Of a stretch of 64,000 nucleotides of DNA, positions 12,334 to 23,250 are shown in pieces; the stretch's first letter is position 1, and every line of letters begins with the position of its first letter. The position numbers and the translations under genes are program-made. The DNA comes from Argopecten irradians (Eukaryota; Mollusca; Bivalvia; Pectinida; Pectinidae), in the NCBI RefSeq assembly GCF_041381155.1, contig NC_091135.1, forward strand, positions 61,664,567 through 61,728,566, in the 5' to 3' direction. Below the pieces are notes generated by a model. The model saw only the letters and a list, made by a program, of their open reading frames with translations, was not told where the DNA came from and did no database searches.

Positions 12334-13237
12334 GGTTAGGGATGAGAGTGTCAGTAGCGATATATTGAGCCAAAGTACCTAAACCGCTTTCACAATGCAA
12401 GACAATATAATGTTAACCAAGAGCCAATTTACAAAATTTGTGGACGTGGGGGCAGGGGTCTAAATAAACACCACAAACTATTTAGGGATTATCTGTAGGT
12501 ATACGGTACTCAAAACAGTATTTGCAATATATACCAAAATATTGTTTTCCTTGCGTACGTAGTGTATACCGTTTACAGTTACACAATATTAATAGGAAAA
12601 TATTGTCAAGTGATTCTATAAATGAAAAATGTCTGTTATTATAGTCATCTCACATTACAAAGTTTAAGAAATTTGCAAGCAAAATAATTTCTTTTTCAAA
12701 GATGGAAAAGAAATAAGTAGGCATAAAGTGATATAACATACAACATAGAACATCGAAAATGCTGAAGTTATTCACAAAACAAAAATGTGAGCGACAAAAA
12801 TGTTGTGTGAAAAAAATAGCTTCCGTATTGATAGAGGAATTTACACAATTGGAAAAAAATAATAGTATCTGACAAATACAGTACGTAGGTGGCAGAGTAT
12901 TGTCTATCTTTGGTATACTAGTGTTGAAATATTACCAAGTAATTATTTTGATAGGATAATTTGAAGAAACAACTTCACAGTAATCAATATTCAATAAATG
13001 TAGAGTTAACTATGACTTGGTGCAAACCAACAAAAAATATATATATATATATAATAAAGAAAAATTACCTTGCAAAGGAATAATTATAATCCATTTAACA
13101 CACAAAATAATCCAGTCCAGATAAAAAAAAATAATTCACTATAAGGAAATTACACTTCCGCTCAAAGTCCGGAAACGGAAGAAGCTATTCTGGAAATATC
13201 CCTAATTTCCACACAAGTTTATTACACTAATGTCCGT

Positions 13238-13393
13238 CACTTCCGCTCAAGGTCAATCACAGGAGGTCGCCATCTTCAATGTGTCAGTCACTTCCGCTGT
13301 AAGTCCATCACAGGAAGTCGCCATCTTGGATTTCAGCTCCATTTCCGCCGTTGGTCATGAACTTGGAGGTCGCCATCTTGAATCTTGGTCAAT
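13238..13393. repeat. Three 51-bp repeats with ETS-like and YY1-like motifs in LTR leader (copy 2)
   Basis: The same triplicated module sits in the second copy at the equivalent place just inside the 5' LTR. Preservation in both copies reflects their recent common origin. Confidence 0.75.
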
Positions 13394-13573
13394 CCAGTGT
13401 TTGAACGTATCAGCAATATATTGCACAGGTAGCCGTACTGTCAACTACGCCCGTAGGCGATTTGAATCGTCCCGCGCACGTGCTCTATACGAAACTTTCA
13501 GCCGAAGTTGAAAAGTAATCACACACATATGTATACAGGTAGTCGTTGTATAACTCTCGATGTAGACAATGTT

Positions 13574-13590
13574 CCTCACTGGGGGCTCCA
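13574..13590 (-). other. Primer-binding site, copy 2
   Basis: The same TGGAGCCCCCAGTGAGG sequence lies two bases inside the 5' LTR of copy 2, in the position expected for reverse-transcription priming. Confidence 0.7.
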
Positions 13591-13592
13591 AA

Positions 13593-14620
13593 TGTAGTAG
13601 ATGGTTTTAACGTTGATTAATTAACGCAAGCCATTCATCGGTAGTTCGACTTTTCCTTTTATTGGTTACAAACAACGTAGAGACTCTACAAAACGAACAA
13701 ATACACACAATAAATACTTTGACAAAACGTTGCAGATAATATCACAATTAAAATCAAACTTTACAGCGTACCGCTTACATTTATATTTTAACATAACGAT
13801 ATGGCGTTATACATGAATTCAAAGGTTAGTATATTCTAACCAAGACTTATACATAATATACAAAAAGGAGATGCGTCCAAAAAATAGCCGGACGCTTACT
13901 TTTTAACATTAAAACATAATAGCCAATATTACTAATGTAGCTAATAAAATACAGATATATACCTATGTGTGGCACAAAGTCGCCTGTGGCATTCACGGTG
14001 CGATTTCAGTTAGGTTCCTTACGGATACGTACAGTGTATCTGTAAATTATAAATATAATACTATTGATAAATATATACCCTTGATGTAGCGTACGATATT
14101 ATCAAAAGATAATTTACTTTAATCAAATAACGAAATATATTACATCAGAACGATCGTCTATTTTAATACAAAATACACAATTATTAACTTCTATATTATA
14201 GAAATACAGATTGCATTATATAGCTAGATATACGTACAATAAACTCAGTTAGATATCAAAAGAAAATATTCGACTTACATTACATGATTGTCGTTGATGT
14301 GTAGAGGCGCTCTAAAATAGGTGTGACCGTCTAGTGGTCAATCGTAGGAATGCGCTACTGTATAGATCTATACAATGACCGGAAAGGGCGATTTGGCGCC
14401 AAAACCGAATAACCAATAAAAACATTACATTTGGACATTACGTCATATAATAAAACCGACCAATAGATACTATCTACATTGATATACATATGACGGAAGA
14501 TACCGAAACTTTACGAATACGAAACGATACGATACGATAGCGATTTAACTATACTAATAAGTACTGGACAATTACAAGACTACGTTTAATACAAAATACA
14601 TAAAAGTCAATCCTGCCACA
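13593..14620 (-). repeat. 5' LTR of copy 2
   Basis: This is 1028 bp long, like the shared LTR, and differs from it by only about five small changes that I could see. Its outer end (TGTGGCAGGATTG on the element strand) abuts LINE-derived sequence, which marks the outer boundary of the dimer. Confidence 0.93.
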
Positions 14621-14621
14621 G

Positions 14622-14728
14622 TACAAAAGCCTAATTAGACCTAACTTAGAATATGCAACCCAGGTATGGTCTCCACAGCTAAAAAGAGATCAGATCGCTC
14701 TTGAAAACGCCCAACTTCGTAGTAGAAG
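14622..14728 (+). mobile_element. LINE reverse transcriptase fragment abutting the LTR
   Basis: The plus strand, read from 14622, gives YKSLIRPNLEYATQVWSPQ, then KRDQIALENAQ. This is the characteristic segment near the C-terminus of non-LTR reverse transcriptases (compare the general form RP.LEYA..VW.P....LE..Q). Only about 35 residues remain. It begins exactly at the outer LTR edge, so the LTR element probably inserted into this LINE. The other half of the target lies outside the window. Confidence 0.75.
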
Positions 14729-17080
14729 CCCCTACTCTGAACTCGAAGGTTTCCTGCCAGTAGAAGCCGGTTTATCTCCCCTTACTTGTCTGGATTAGTC
14801 AACTATTGTGTTAACATTTACCGTCAGCTCCATTATGATGTCGATATTCATTATTTTATAAAAATATTCGAACGCTTATTGTAATTAAGCACAAAATAAC
14901 TATGCTTAGAACTATCCTTTATTTCGTTTTGTATTAGAATTAGAGAAAAATATTGCACATTGACGTGATATTACTCTCTTTTACAGTTTACTTAATGAAT
15001 ACACATATTGTATGTAATATGTTGTATGTAATATATTGTATGTAATATATTATATATAATATATTGTATGTTCCTACTATAAAAAGGACTTTTACAAATG
15101 ATGAATTCATGACACCATGTAATGATAAAAGACCATGGTGGAGTATTACTTGTTAAAAGTGAACAGTAAAGAAGTATTTACCCTAATCTAGTCCTCGTAA
15201 CATTATCTATTTTCATTTACAAATAATGTTTCTATTAGCTATGATTTATACTCAGTTAGTTGTATTGAATATATATCACAATTTGTTTGTTGTTACTCCA
15301 TACAGTATATAGGAAATTTGTATATTATTTTTTTAGTTCATATGAAATGGGCAATGTAGACTGAATCATCATTTCTATATATCTTACCCTCATAACGATG
15401 AGCAAAAAGAATGTATTATCCTTGGTGATGGGCATAGGTCACGGCGGGCTTTAATGCTAGACGTCAAAACCAGAAACTGACGACTGTAAGTATCCATTCA
15501 CGTATTTGACTATTTGTATCTTTATCAGCAATAGTGCATTTGCAAACTGGACAAAAACTCATAGATAATGCACATATGTTGTCATTATGTAATATTCACA
15601 TGCAGCCAAGAAAACACTACAGGAGAAAGGTAGGCCAGCAACCATTCAGAAACAGCTTTTATATTTCAAGATGGAAATGTAAAACGAGATTGAGAATTTT
15701 GTAGATTCGCAAAACTTATTGACTTACCGTGAATACTACACTTGTTCCGTCTTCTGGACTCCCATATATTACCTTTTTACGTTTGAAATCGTCGGTTTTC
15801 ATATTTTCACATTTTTGAAATATGGAATTTCTTCTTCATCACAATAATGTAACATTGATCTGGTCTTGTAACTTGCTAAATGAAAATTCCCTAGAAACTT
15901 ACCAATCTTTCTTTTTGTGAGGGTAATAAAATGATACTTTGCAAGAGTCGATCGACCAAGTAAAAGGCGTGTTGACTTTGAACGTGATAAGATAGAGTCA
16001 ATTTGTTATAAAATTCTAAATTAAAAACAACATGGTGTATTTAAGGCATATATAAAGAACCCTTTTTTAAGAAACTGTATAAAAAAACCTATCTTATCTA
16101 TGCAGGTGATATGAACTCTGACATTTTGAGAAAAGATAAGAGCAAGGCACTGATAACCATCTGCTGTGGAAATTCTAAGAACCGACATGTTTTGTGACAA
16201 ACTAAAACCCTTCCTTGATAGATATTATCTTCACTAATTCTAAAACCATATTACTATAAGCCACTGTGGTCATAGTGACTGCCATAGCATGACAGCTACA
16301 TCCTAGAAGAGTCGTGATATTGTGTTAAGATTTGTTAATAAGAAGAAAGTAACCATTAGAAGCTACAATAATTTTTGACTTAATGAGGATATATATTAGG
16401 AGATCCTTTCCACATGGCTCACATTATACAGGACATCCAATTGACCCTTGACTTTAAGCAGATTCAGGAGTCAAATCACGATTTCACAGAAATTTGAAGA
16501 GTCAAAACGTATGACAAATAGAAATGTGCTTCAAACTCAAGAGTCAAGTCCGATTTCTGAGAGTCAAAAACATACTGTCAGGGGTCTACTGGATGCCCTG
16601 ATTATATGATGATGTAGACGATGTACTGGGTGCACGGAATGCTCTTGAGATGTCACTGACGAGCACACACCATCTAAACAAAAGGTGCCAAAGCAAAATC
16701 CGCCACCCTACAAATATGAATTCTGGTTACAAGGAACTGCTTTATAAGAAGGCAAGACAGCTTGAAATACATATATGTTTTTACTTGTAGTAAACTGTGT
16801 ATAGTACGTACTATCATATATCTATGTATAACTGAACTTAGTAATATCAGTGTGGAGCCTAGTCAGTCCTGTTCATAACTATGTTGACGTGGTTAGAGTT
16901 GATATAACCAACACAGAAACCCTAGTTATGGCACTTTTGATCAGGCTGCCAGGTATCATATTTCAGCAATATTTCAACCTGGTTTGTGTCTGAATTAAAT
17001 TGATTAACAATTTAGCTGATTTCTTGAGTTTGCCAGTGACACTTGATAAATGATAGAAACCTGCTTAATTGGTATCAAGC
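14729..17080. other. Intergenic, no gene recognised
   Basis: This stretch is AT-rich. It holds an AT-rich run of TATTGTATGTAATA-type repeats near 15.0-15.07 kb. I see no convincing exon, RNA gene or element. Confidence 0.5.
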
Positions 17081-17260
17081 TTAACCCCTTAACTCCCAAG
17101 AATTTTTAGCAGAGTTCTCGAAAATCTGACATTTTCTTTCATAGTGATTTTTCACCCTTTTGCAGCAATATTTTTGGTAATCAACCCATATATATTTAGA
17201 AACTTAAGATCACAACCTTTTCAAATTTTGTAAGGAAAATGGTGTTTTCACATTAATTAC

Positions 17261-17649
17261 GTTACCATAGCAACCGAAATTTTGGACTTTTACAAAAAAG
17301 TTAAAGTTTCTTACATTTATAACTCTTAAGACAATGAAAGTTATTTAGATGTCAATTTATCAACCTAACAATCAAGTATATTATTGCAGAAGGGTTAAAA
17401 ATTTTATCGAATGCCATAATTTCAATTTAATTTTGAATATTACCATGGTTACCAACAAAATTAAAAACCGATGATTTTTGAAAATGCTTAATTAGTGTTT
17501 CACCTGTCTTGCTTCATCTAGAGAAAGTTTGTTCTATATTTAACAGGCTTGGTGATCTTTTACTTTTCGTATTAATTTCAAAAGAGAACGTGTTCAGAAT
17601 TGGTATCAAATCATTAATCTTTTGCGTAAAAAATGTTACCATGGCAACC
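17261..17649. promoter_or_regulatory. Three X-box-like palindromes (RFX-type)
   Basis: GTTACCATAGCAACC at 17261, TACCATGGTTACC at 17441 and GTTACCATGGCAACC at 17635 resemble the palindromic X-box bound by RFX factors. No adjacent gene was found, so function is unknown; they may simply be repeat sequence. Confidence 0.3.
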
Positions 17650-17934
17650 AAAATATAAACTACGGAAAAATGCGATTTTACACTGATAGAACCATTTTCA
17701 CGGGCTTCCAGTTGACTAAAATATCGAAAAAAATGTAATGTGTTGCAAAATCGTTTGTTTGACATGTTACTGTTTATAATATTAAATATTTATATTCATA
17801 CTCAGATCATTTCAATTTTTTGGAACGCCAAAAACCAACATCATAACCTGTATGTCATTGTAGCAAGCTGGCTTACAAATATTTATCAAGATGTTTAGAT
17901 GAAGTATCTAAATATATATCTGTACACAATAACA

Positions 17935-18555
17935 AGAGGCCCAAAGGGCCTTAACGGTCATCTGACTACCTTGGCAATAGTAAAATTAATTTTATATGGT
18001 GCCACTTGGTAGGAAATTAATTAGATATATTGTCGTGGTAGCCATCTTCGATTTGGGATCAACCAGAGATGTAACAACACTTTGTCGGGACCATGTCAGG
18101 ATCATTTCATGCAAGTTTCAGCCTAATCGCACCTGTAGAACTTGAGAAGAAGTTCAAAATGTGTTTTCAAGATGGCGGCTGTGGCGGCCATCTTGGATTT
18201 CGGATCGACCCGAAAAATAACAACACTTTGTCGGGACCATGTCAGGATCATTTTATGCAAGTTTCAGCCAAATCGCACCGGTAGAACTTGAGAAGAAGTT
18301 CAAAATGTGTTTTCAAGATGGGGGCTTTGGTGGCCATCTTGGATTTCGGATCGACCCGAAAAATAACAACACTTTGTCGGGACCATGTCAGGATCATTTC
18401 ATGCAAGTTTCAGTGAAATCGTACTGGTAGAACTTGAGAAGATGTTCAAAATGTGAAAAGTTAACGCACGGCGGACGGCGCACGGCGCACGACGACGGAC
18501 GAAACATGATAATACACACTGTCAATGTGTCTATGACCAGATGACCTAAAAAATG
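17935..18555 (+). repeat. Dispersed repeat with three 146-bp tandem units
   Basis: It begins near AACAAGAGGCCCAAAGGGCC and ends near a GACGG/CGCACGG-rich stretch and ATGACCAGATGACC. Inside, units starting with AACAACACTTTGTCGGGACC recur at 18073, 18219 and 18365, a period of 146. Each unit contains AAGATGG...GGCGGCCATCTTG in inverted arrangement. I associate this style of repeat with bivalves from memory. Open frames of 63 residues in it are repeat artefacts. Confidence 0.75.
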
Positions 18556-18589
18556 CAATGCGGTACTCTCATAGTATACTGCTTTTTGG

Positions 18590-18645
18590 TTTGGTTTGTT
18601 TATTTTTACGTCCTATTAACAGCCAGGGTCATGTAAGGACGTATG
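18590..18645 (+). repeat. Short dispersed repeat remnant (TACGTCCT...AGGACGTA)
   Basis: The stretch TTACGTCCTATTAACAGCC...AAGGACGTA has inverted ends around a short core. It resembles a repeat that I recall as common in mollusc DNA. The class is uncertain. Confidence 0.4.
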
Positions 18646-19129
18646 TAAGTATCAATATCCATCAAGATAATAAATGAATACAGAGTAAAAGACTAGCAGA
18701 CAGCTTTTGTGTTTTCTTGACAAAATTTGTGTATTCTACATGTACATGTACTCATAATAATTTGCATGTTATTTTTTTAAAGACAAAAACGCATATACAT
18801 ATTCTATATTTGATAGAAATACAAACAATCTATATTAATCATTTATTATCTGTGTGTTCTATGTCCAGTTCTATATTGCTTGGTTACCTTATATATATAT
18901 TATGGTAGAAGCCCTCACTTTTTCCCAGATATACATCTATATACATTTGCAAAAAAAAATGCATCGTACATATATGTGTATATGCGATGTATTCCTTGTC
19001 CATATTGTAGATACCATGTAATGTAGTCTGTAAAACTGTCTATATTGTTAGGTTTTTTTTTAATAAATGTTTTTGTGTCTATATATTTGGCAAAATAAAA
19101 AAGAAGCCTAATGCTATAGACAGGTTTAG

Positions 19130-20110
19130 CGGACTACATGTAATGCACATACTTGTGTGTTATTGACTCTTGACCATATTGCAGATACACTGCATACAGT
19201 GTGTACATACATGTATATGTGATATGTCTTGACCATATTGTAGATACATGTACACCGCCGTGTCTATACATGTGTATGTTTTATGTATATACCCTATTCT
19301 ATTGTAGATACACTGCAATGACTACACATGTATTTGTCTAATGTCTTGACCAACTGTAGATACACTGTGTGTCTATACATGTGTATGTTTTATGTATATA
19401 CCATATTCTATTGTAGATGCACTGCAATGACTACACATGTATATGTCTAATGTCTTGACCATATTGTAGATACACTGCAGTGTCTACAGATATATGTGTG
19501 TTATGTCTTGACCATATTTTAGATACACTGCAGTGTCAACAGATATATGTGTGTTATGTACTGACCATATTGTAGGTACTCTGCAGTGTCTACAGATATA
19601 TGTGTGTTATGTACTGACCATATTGTAGATACACTGTGTGTCTATACATGTATATGTTTTATGCATTGACCATGTTGTAGATAAACTGCTGTGTCTACAC
19701 ATGAATGATACGCTGCAGTGTCTACATATATGATTCATATCTTTGACATATATGAATGTTATGTCTTGACCATATTACAGTTTCTACATAAGCCTACATA
19801 AGCATGTGCATTGCATGTACTAATTATGAATCATATATGTAGACACTGCAGCGTATCATTCATGTGTAGACACAGCAGTTTATCTACAACATGGTCAATG
19901 CATAAAACATATACATGTATAGACACACAGTGTATCTACAATATGGTCAGTACATGCACATATATGTGTAGACACTGCAGAGTACCTACAATATGGTCAG
20001 TACATAACACACATATATCTGTTGACACTTTATTGTATCTACAATATGGTCAGTACATAACACACATATATCACTGCAGTGTCTACCTGTATATATGTTA
20101 TGTATTGTCA
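19130..20110. repeat. Degenerate minisatellite (GACCATATTGTAGATACACTG-type units)
   Basis: Units of roughly 60-90 bp combine TGTCTTGACCATATTGTAGAT, CACTGCAGTGTCTA and a CATGTATATGT-like AT stretch. The first half runs in one orientation and the second half in the other. Open frames across it are by-products. Confidence 0.75.
19500..20065. repeat. Large inverted repeat within the minisatellite, arms about 240 bp
   Basis: The left arm ends at 19739 and the right arm begins at 19825. The right arm is a near-perfect reverse complement over about 240 bases, including unusual variants such as TAAACTGCTGTGTCTACAC. The spacer is about 85 bp. The whole could fold into a long hairpin. Confidence 0.8.
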
Positions 20111-22649
20111 TACACGTATGTGGTCTTTGTTTAGTCATACTTGTGTGATAACAATTCCAAAGAATTGACTTCACTTTTACTACATGTGCAATTTTGATAT
20201 AGCTATGAATAAATCCATAAACATGTATCTGAACATTGTTTTCTGACATATGCTCTTTTTACAAATGATTTGCTAAAGATAAAAAAATGTATTATTTCAA
20301 CAAGAAACAATTCATTATTTTAATAAAGAAAGCAGAAAGACCTGATGAAAATGCTGAATCTCATTACAGGGTTATGTTAAATACATCTGACCCCTTTCCA
20401 AATTGTAATTTTAAAATTAACTTCCCTACATTTGTGTAACATACTTGTACAATTTTAGCCTAATCTTTTTCTGGACAAATATCAATAGTATCTCTATCAC
20501 AGAGCATAATATTTTACATTTGTGTCAATTGAAGCATGAAGAACTTTACAGGCAAAATATGTTTATACATTTTGTATCTCTGCTCAAGTTGCCCTGTCAC
20601 TTCCCATCAGAAAACCATAATTTGGATTACATGTAAATGCATAATTTTTATGCAGTATAAAGAAGATGATGTATAAGATTCAGTGGACTTATTTGTATGA
20701 TCAGTCAGACAACCTGCATTTTTAATGTTTTTAGTGCAAATAGTACATTGCATGTGTCAATCTTTGATTTGAGATTAAGAGCAGAATTTTTATTGATACT
20801 GAATCTATCTGTACTATACATGATGCATATGTATAGGTATGTATATGGAAGGTGTCATTATTCTAAATGATTGTATCTCTGCAACTTTCACTACATAAGT
20901 TAGCATGATCTATCCAAATTGGAACACTTTTTGAAGAATTGGTAAAAAAAATATAGAACTTTGTGTTTGTGTCAGGATCCCTATAAAATTTCAAAACATA
21001 GATTCCTTTGTTTTCATTTCATATGTTTTGTTTACATGTCAATAGACTATTTTTGCTAAACTGTACTGGATTAATTAGTTGACCTCCTCCTGGAGGACAT
21101 TTCTAGTTTGTATTTGAAGAACAAATTCATTTCAGTAAAATTTGAAGAATCATATTAAAAAAAAATAAATATAAAAAAATGATCTGGATATTAAATATCA
21201 TTATAGATTATCTAATATATTTTGTCATTGACACTTGAATTGTTTATTTCCATTACTTGTAATCAGTAATTTTCTAAATATCAAACAAAATGCATATATT
21301 CAAAATAAAGATAAGATATCATAGTCAGTATTTGAAGTTAATCTAGTATTCCAATCCACAAAATATTTATGGGTATAGATCGATCTATCGTAACAATGTT
21401 GGTTTTTTTTATATTTACACGGCATGTTCATGTAGCTTATGTATATATGTGTTTAGTTCTGTTGGTATTGATACAAATTAATATTTACGATGGGGGTTAC
21501 GGCATATTAGGTACAATGTATGTTTCGTATTTTTGTGTTCAGGAAACTTCGCATCGTGTCCAGCATACTTACACGCATGCACATTGTACATGTGTCACGT
21601 ACGTACAGTAGATCAACATGTATATCGGCTGATAACACAACCATGTTAATTAGGTCCTCAGTGATTATGACAGTGTCACTCATAAGATGTCCTAGTCAAT
21701 CAATACTAACAATTTAGCTATAAACATGCGGGCCACCATAGAAAATAATCGGCGTCGGACACGTGTGCTTCAATACATGTAACTTTTAGAAATGAAAGTC
21801 CGGGGAAATCCCCGTTACTATAAATAGTTTTATCTGTCGTCGGCAAGATTTATTTGCTGAATTAATTAATTTTTTTGAATACAGTAAAAGAAATCACTGT
21901 AAACATGTTTCTTGACATTTTTGCGTAAGGGTTTAGAGTTTTTTAACTGCAAAATTGAGGACCATTATCCGTGTGTTCTGGTAAAGTCGTCGATCGGTTT
22001 CGCACAGGTGCTTGTGAAACCGATCAACGTCAAGTCGTGGGACTGAGCAATTTTCCGTGGATGCATCTGTTGATTTATGGAGTCGTTGTATTGTTAATAT
22101 GGTATGTTATGAATGATAAATTTGTGTATATTGTTCAGTATTTTCCTGAACTTCATCGTATCTATAAGTTATGCCAGATTGGTGAGAAAAAATGGTTAAA
22201 ACTGACCACATATTGCTATGTATCGCGTAAAACCACACATCACACGTACTTTTTAGATGAAATCTTTGTTTTTGAAAAATATGTTTGTAGATATTGCAAG
22301 ATAAATATAAAATTGGGATACGAAGTTATCAACAGTATGAATTTCAAGCATTATTTTTCAGTACTTTTTGATTAGCAAGGGATTCAATATCGGGTCCGTG
22401 CACTGAATGTTACGGCGACAGAAAGACGACGTCATCAATTTAAAATGTTCCGTTTTTCAGTCTGCATCTTTTTTAAACTCAATAAAACATCATGAAGACA
22501 TTGTTAAATGAAAATTTTATAAGAACAAAAATGATTACATGTTATCTCTAGTTTTAGCAGATATAATCAGTATCTCGATAGCTCCTAAAATAAGGGAGTT
22601 ATGACGATTTGTTCAACACCGACACGTTATTGGCGTAGTTTGGCGTATC
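20111..22649. other. No gene recognised inside the candidate TTAA element
   Basis: This stretch is AT-rich. An open frame of 134 codons at 21971-22375 has one hydrophobic stretch (LLIYGVVVLLIWYV) and a CRYC pair, but matches no family I know and lacks the acidic catalytic context of a piggyBac transposase. Confidence 0.4.
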
Positions 22650-23050
22650 TGGGAGTTAAGGGGTTAATGGTATGGGTTTTTTTTTTTTTAAATCTTATTA
22701 TGTGTATATGCTCTACTTGTAGTATTGTGATAAGGTGTTTTATATATGAATTTTATGTACTGTTATCATTTATTACTGCAAATGTCTTCTTTTTACATGC
22801 TCTGTAGTGACTGAGTGAAACAAATTAACTCTGATAAATTGGAATGGAAAAAAGGTCAAGTATCCTGTATGTGTAGGTCAATCTCGGTGAAATTCAAGTT
22901 TACCAAATAATTTATCACCCACCTGTATGTTTTCATGCTGTTTTGCTAATTCTCTAGAATTGAAAATGAAAGTAATAATTTCGTACTTAAATGGACACAG
23001 CCAACGGTGAAATACAGCATATTTACAACTTGTTACTATTATGTCAAAGA

Positions 23051-23058
23051 TATATAAG
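23051..23058 (+). promoter_or_regulatory. Candidate TATA box of the dermatopontin gene
   Basis: TATATAAG lies about 200 bases before the deduced start codon, leaving room for a 5' untranslated region of about 170 nt. A short upstream ATG frame occurs near 23093. Transcription start was not determined. Confidence 0.35.
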
Positions 23059-23250
23059 AATTTGTTTATATCCAGCAAGTGCACCGGATGCTACTGCATT
23101 ACGAGACTTGCTAGCCCTATCTCCAACACTAATCAGCCAATTGTACGGTGGGGTTGCCTATCTACACTTCCTGGTGTGTTACAAGGTTTGGCTGGACATT
23201 CGTCCTCTCACAAGTTCGGGAATACACAACGTCTTGGAGGGTTCTACAAC

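Larger units (their letters stand above)
12334..13592 (-). other. Untranslated leader of copy 2
   Basis: This matches the leader of copy 1 nearly base for base, differing mainly in homopolymer lengths. It contains the same triplicated 51-bp module. Confidence 0.7.
5775..14620 (-). mobile_element. Ty3/gypsy-type LTR retrotransposon, copy 2 (both LTRs in window)
   Basis: Read on the minus strand the order is 5' LTR, primer-binding site, leader, gag, protease, reverse transcriptase, RNase H, integrase, polypurine tract, 3' LTR. RNase H before integrase is the Ty3/gypsy order. Both LTRs are 1028 bp and begin TG and end CA on the element strand. They differ at only a handful of places, so the insertion is very young. 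The element looks close to whole, with about one or two breaks in the pol reading frame, so treat it as a recent fossil. Its 3' LTR is also the 5' LTR of the next copy to the left, making a head-to-tail dimer. The family call is firm; I did not resolve the lineage within Ty3/gypsy. Confidence 0.93.
17081..22667. mobile_element. Candidate TTAA-type (piggyBac-like) non-autonomous element bounded by 18-bp inverted ends
   Basis: The left end reads TTAACCCCTTAACTCCCA and the right end is its exact reverse complement. TTAA followed by a C-rich terminus is the form of piggyBac ends plus the TTAA target. No transposase was recognised inside, and the interior holds other repeats, so it would be non-autonomous and nested. 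The alternative is two separate insertions of a short repeat in opposite orientation. The sequences just inside the two ends differ, which favours two ends of one element. Confidence 0.4.

Noticed and set aside
18093-18430. Two 63-codon frames reading MSGSFHASFS...
   Set aside because: They are the translation of the 146-bp tandem unit, repeated with the same period and lacking any gene context.
21971-22375. 134-codon open frame near the right end of the candidate TTAA element, considered as a transposase remnant
   Set aside because: It shows no acidic catalytic context or recognisable domain; one hydrophobic stretch in AT-rich DNA is weak evidence.
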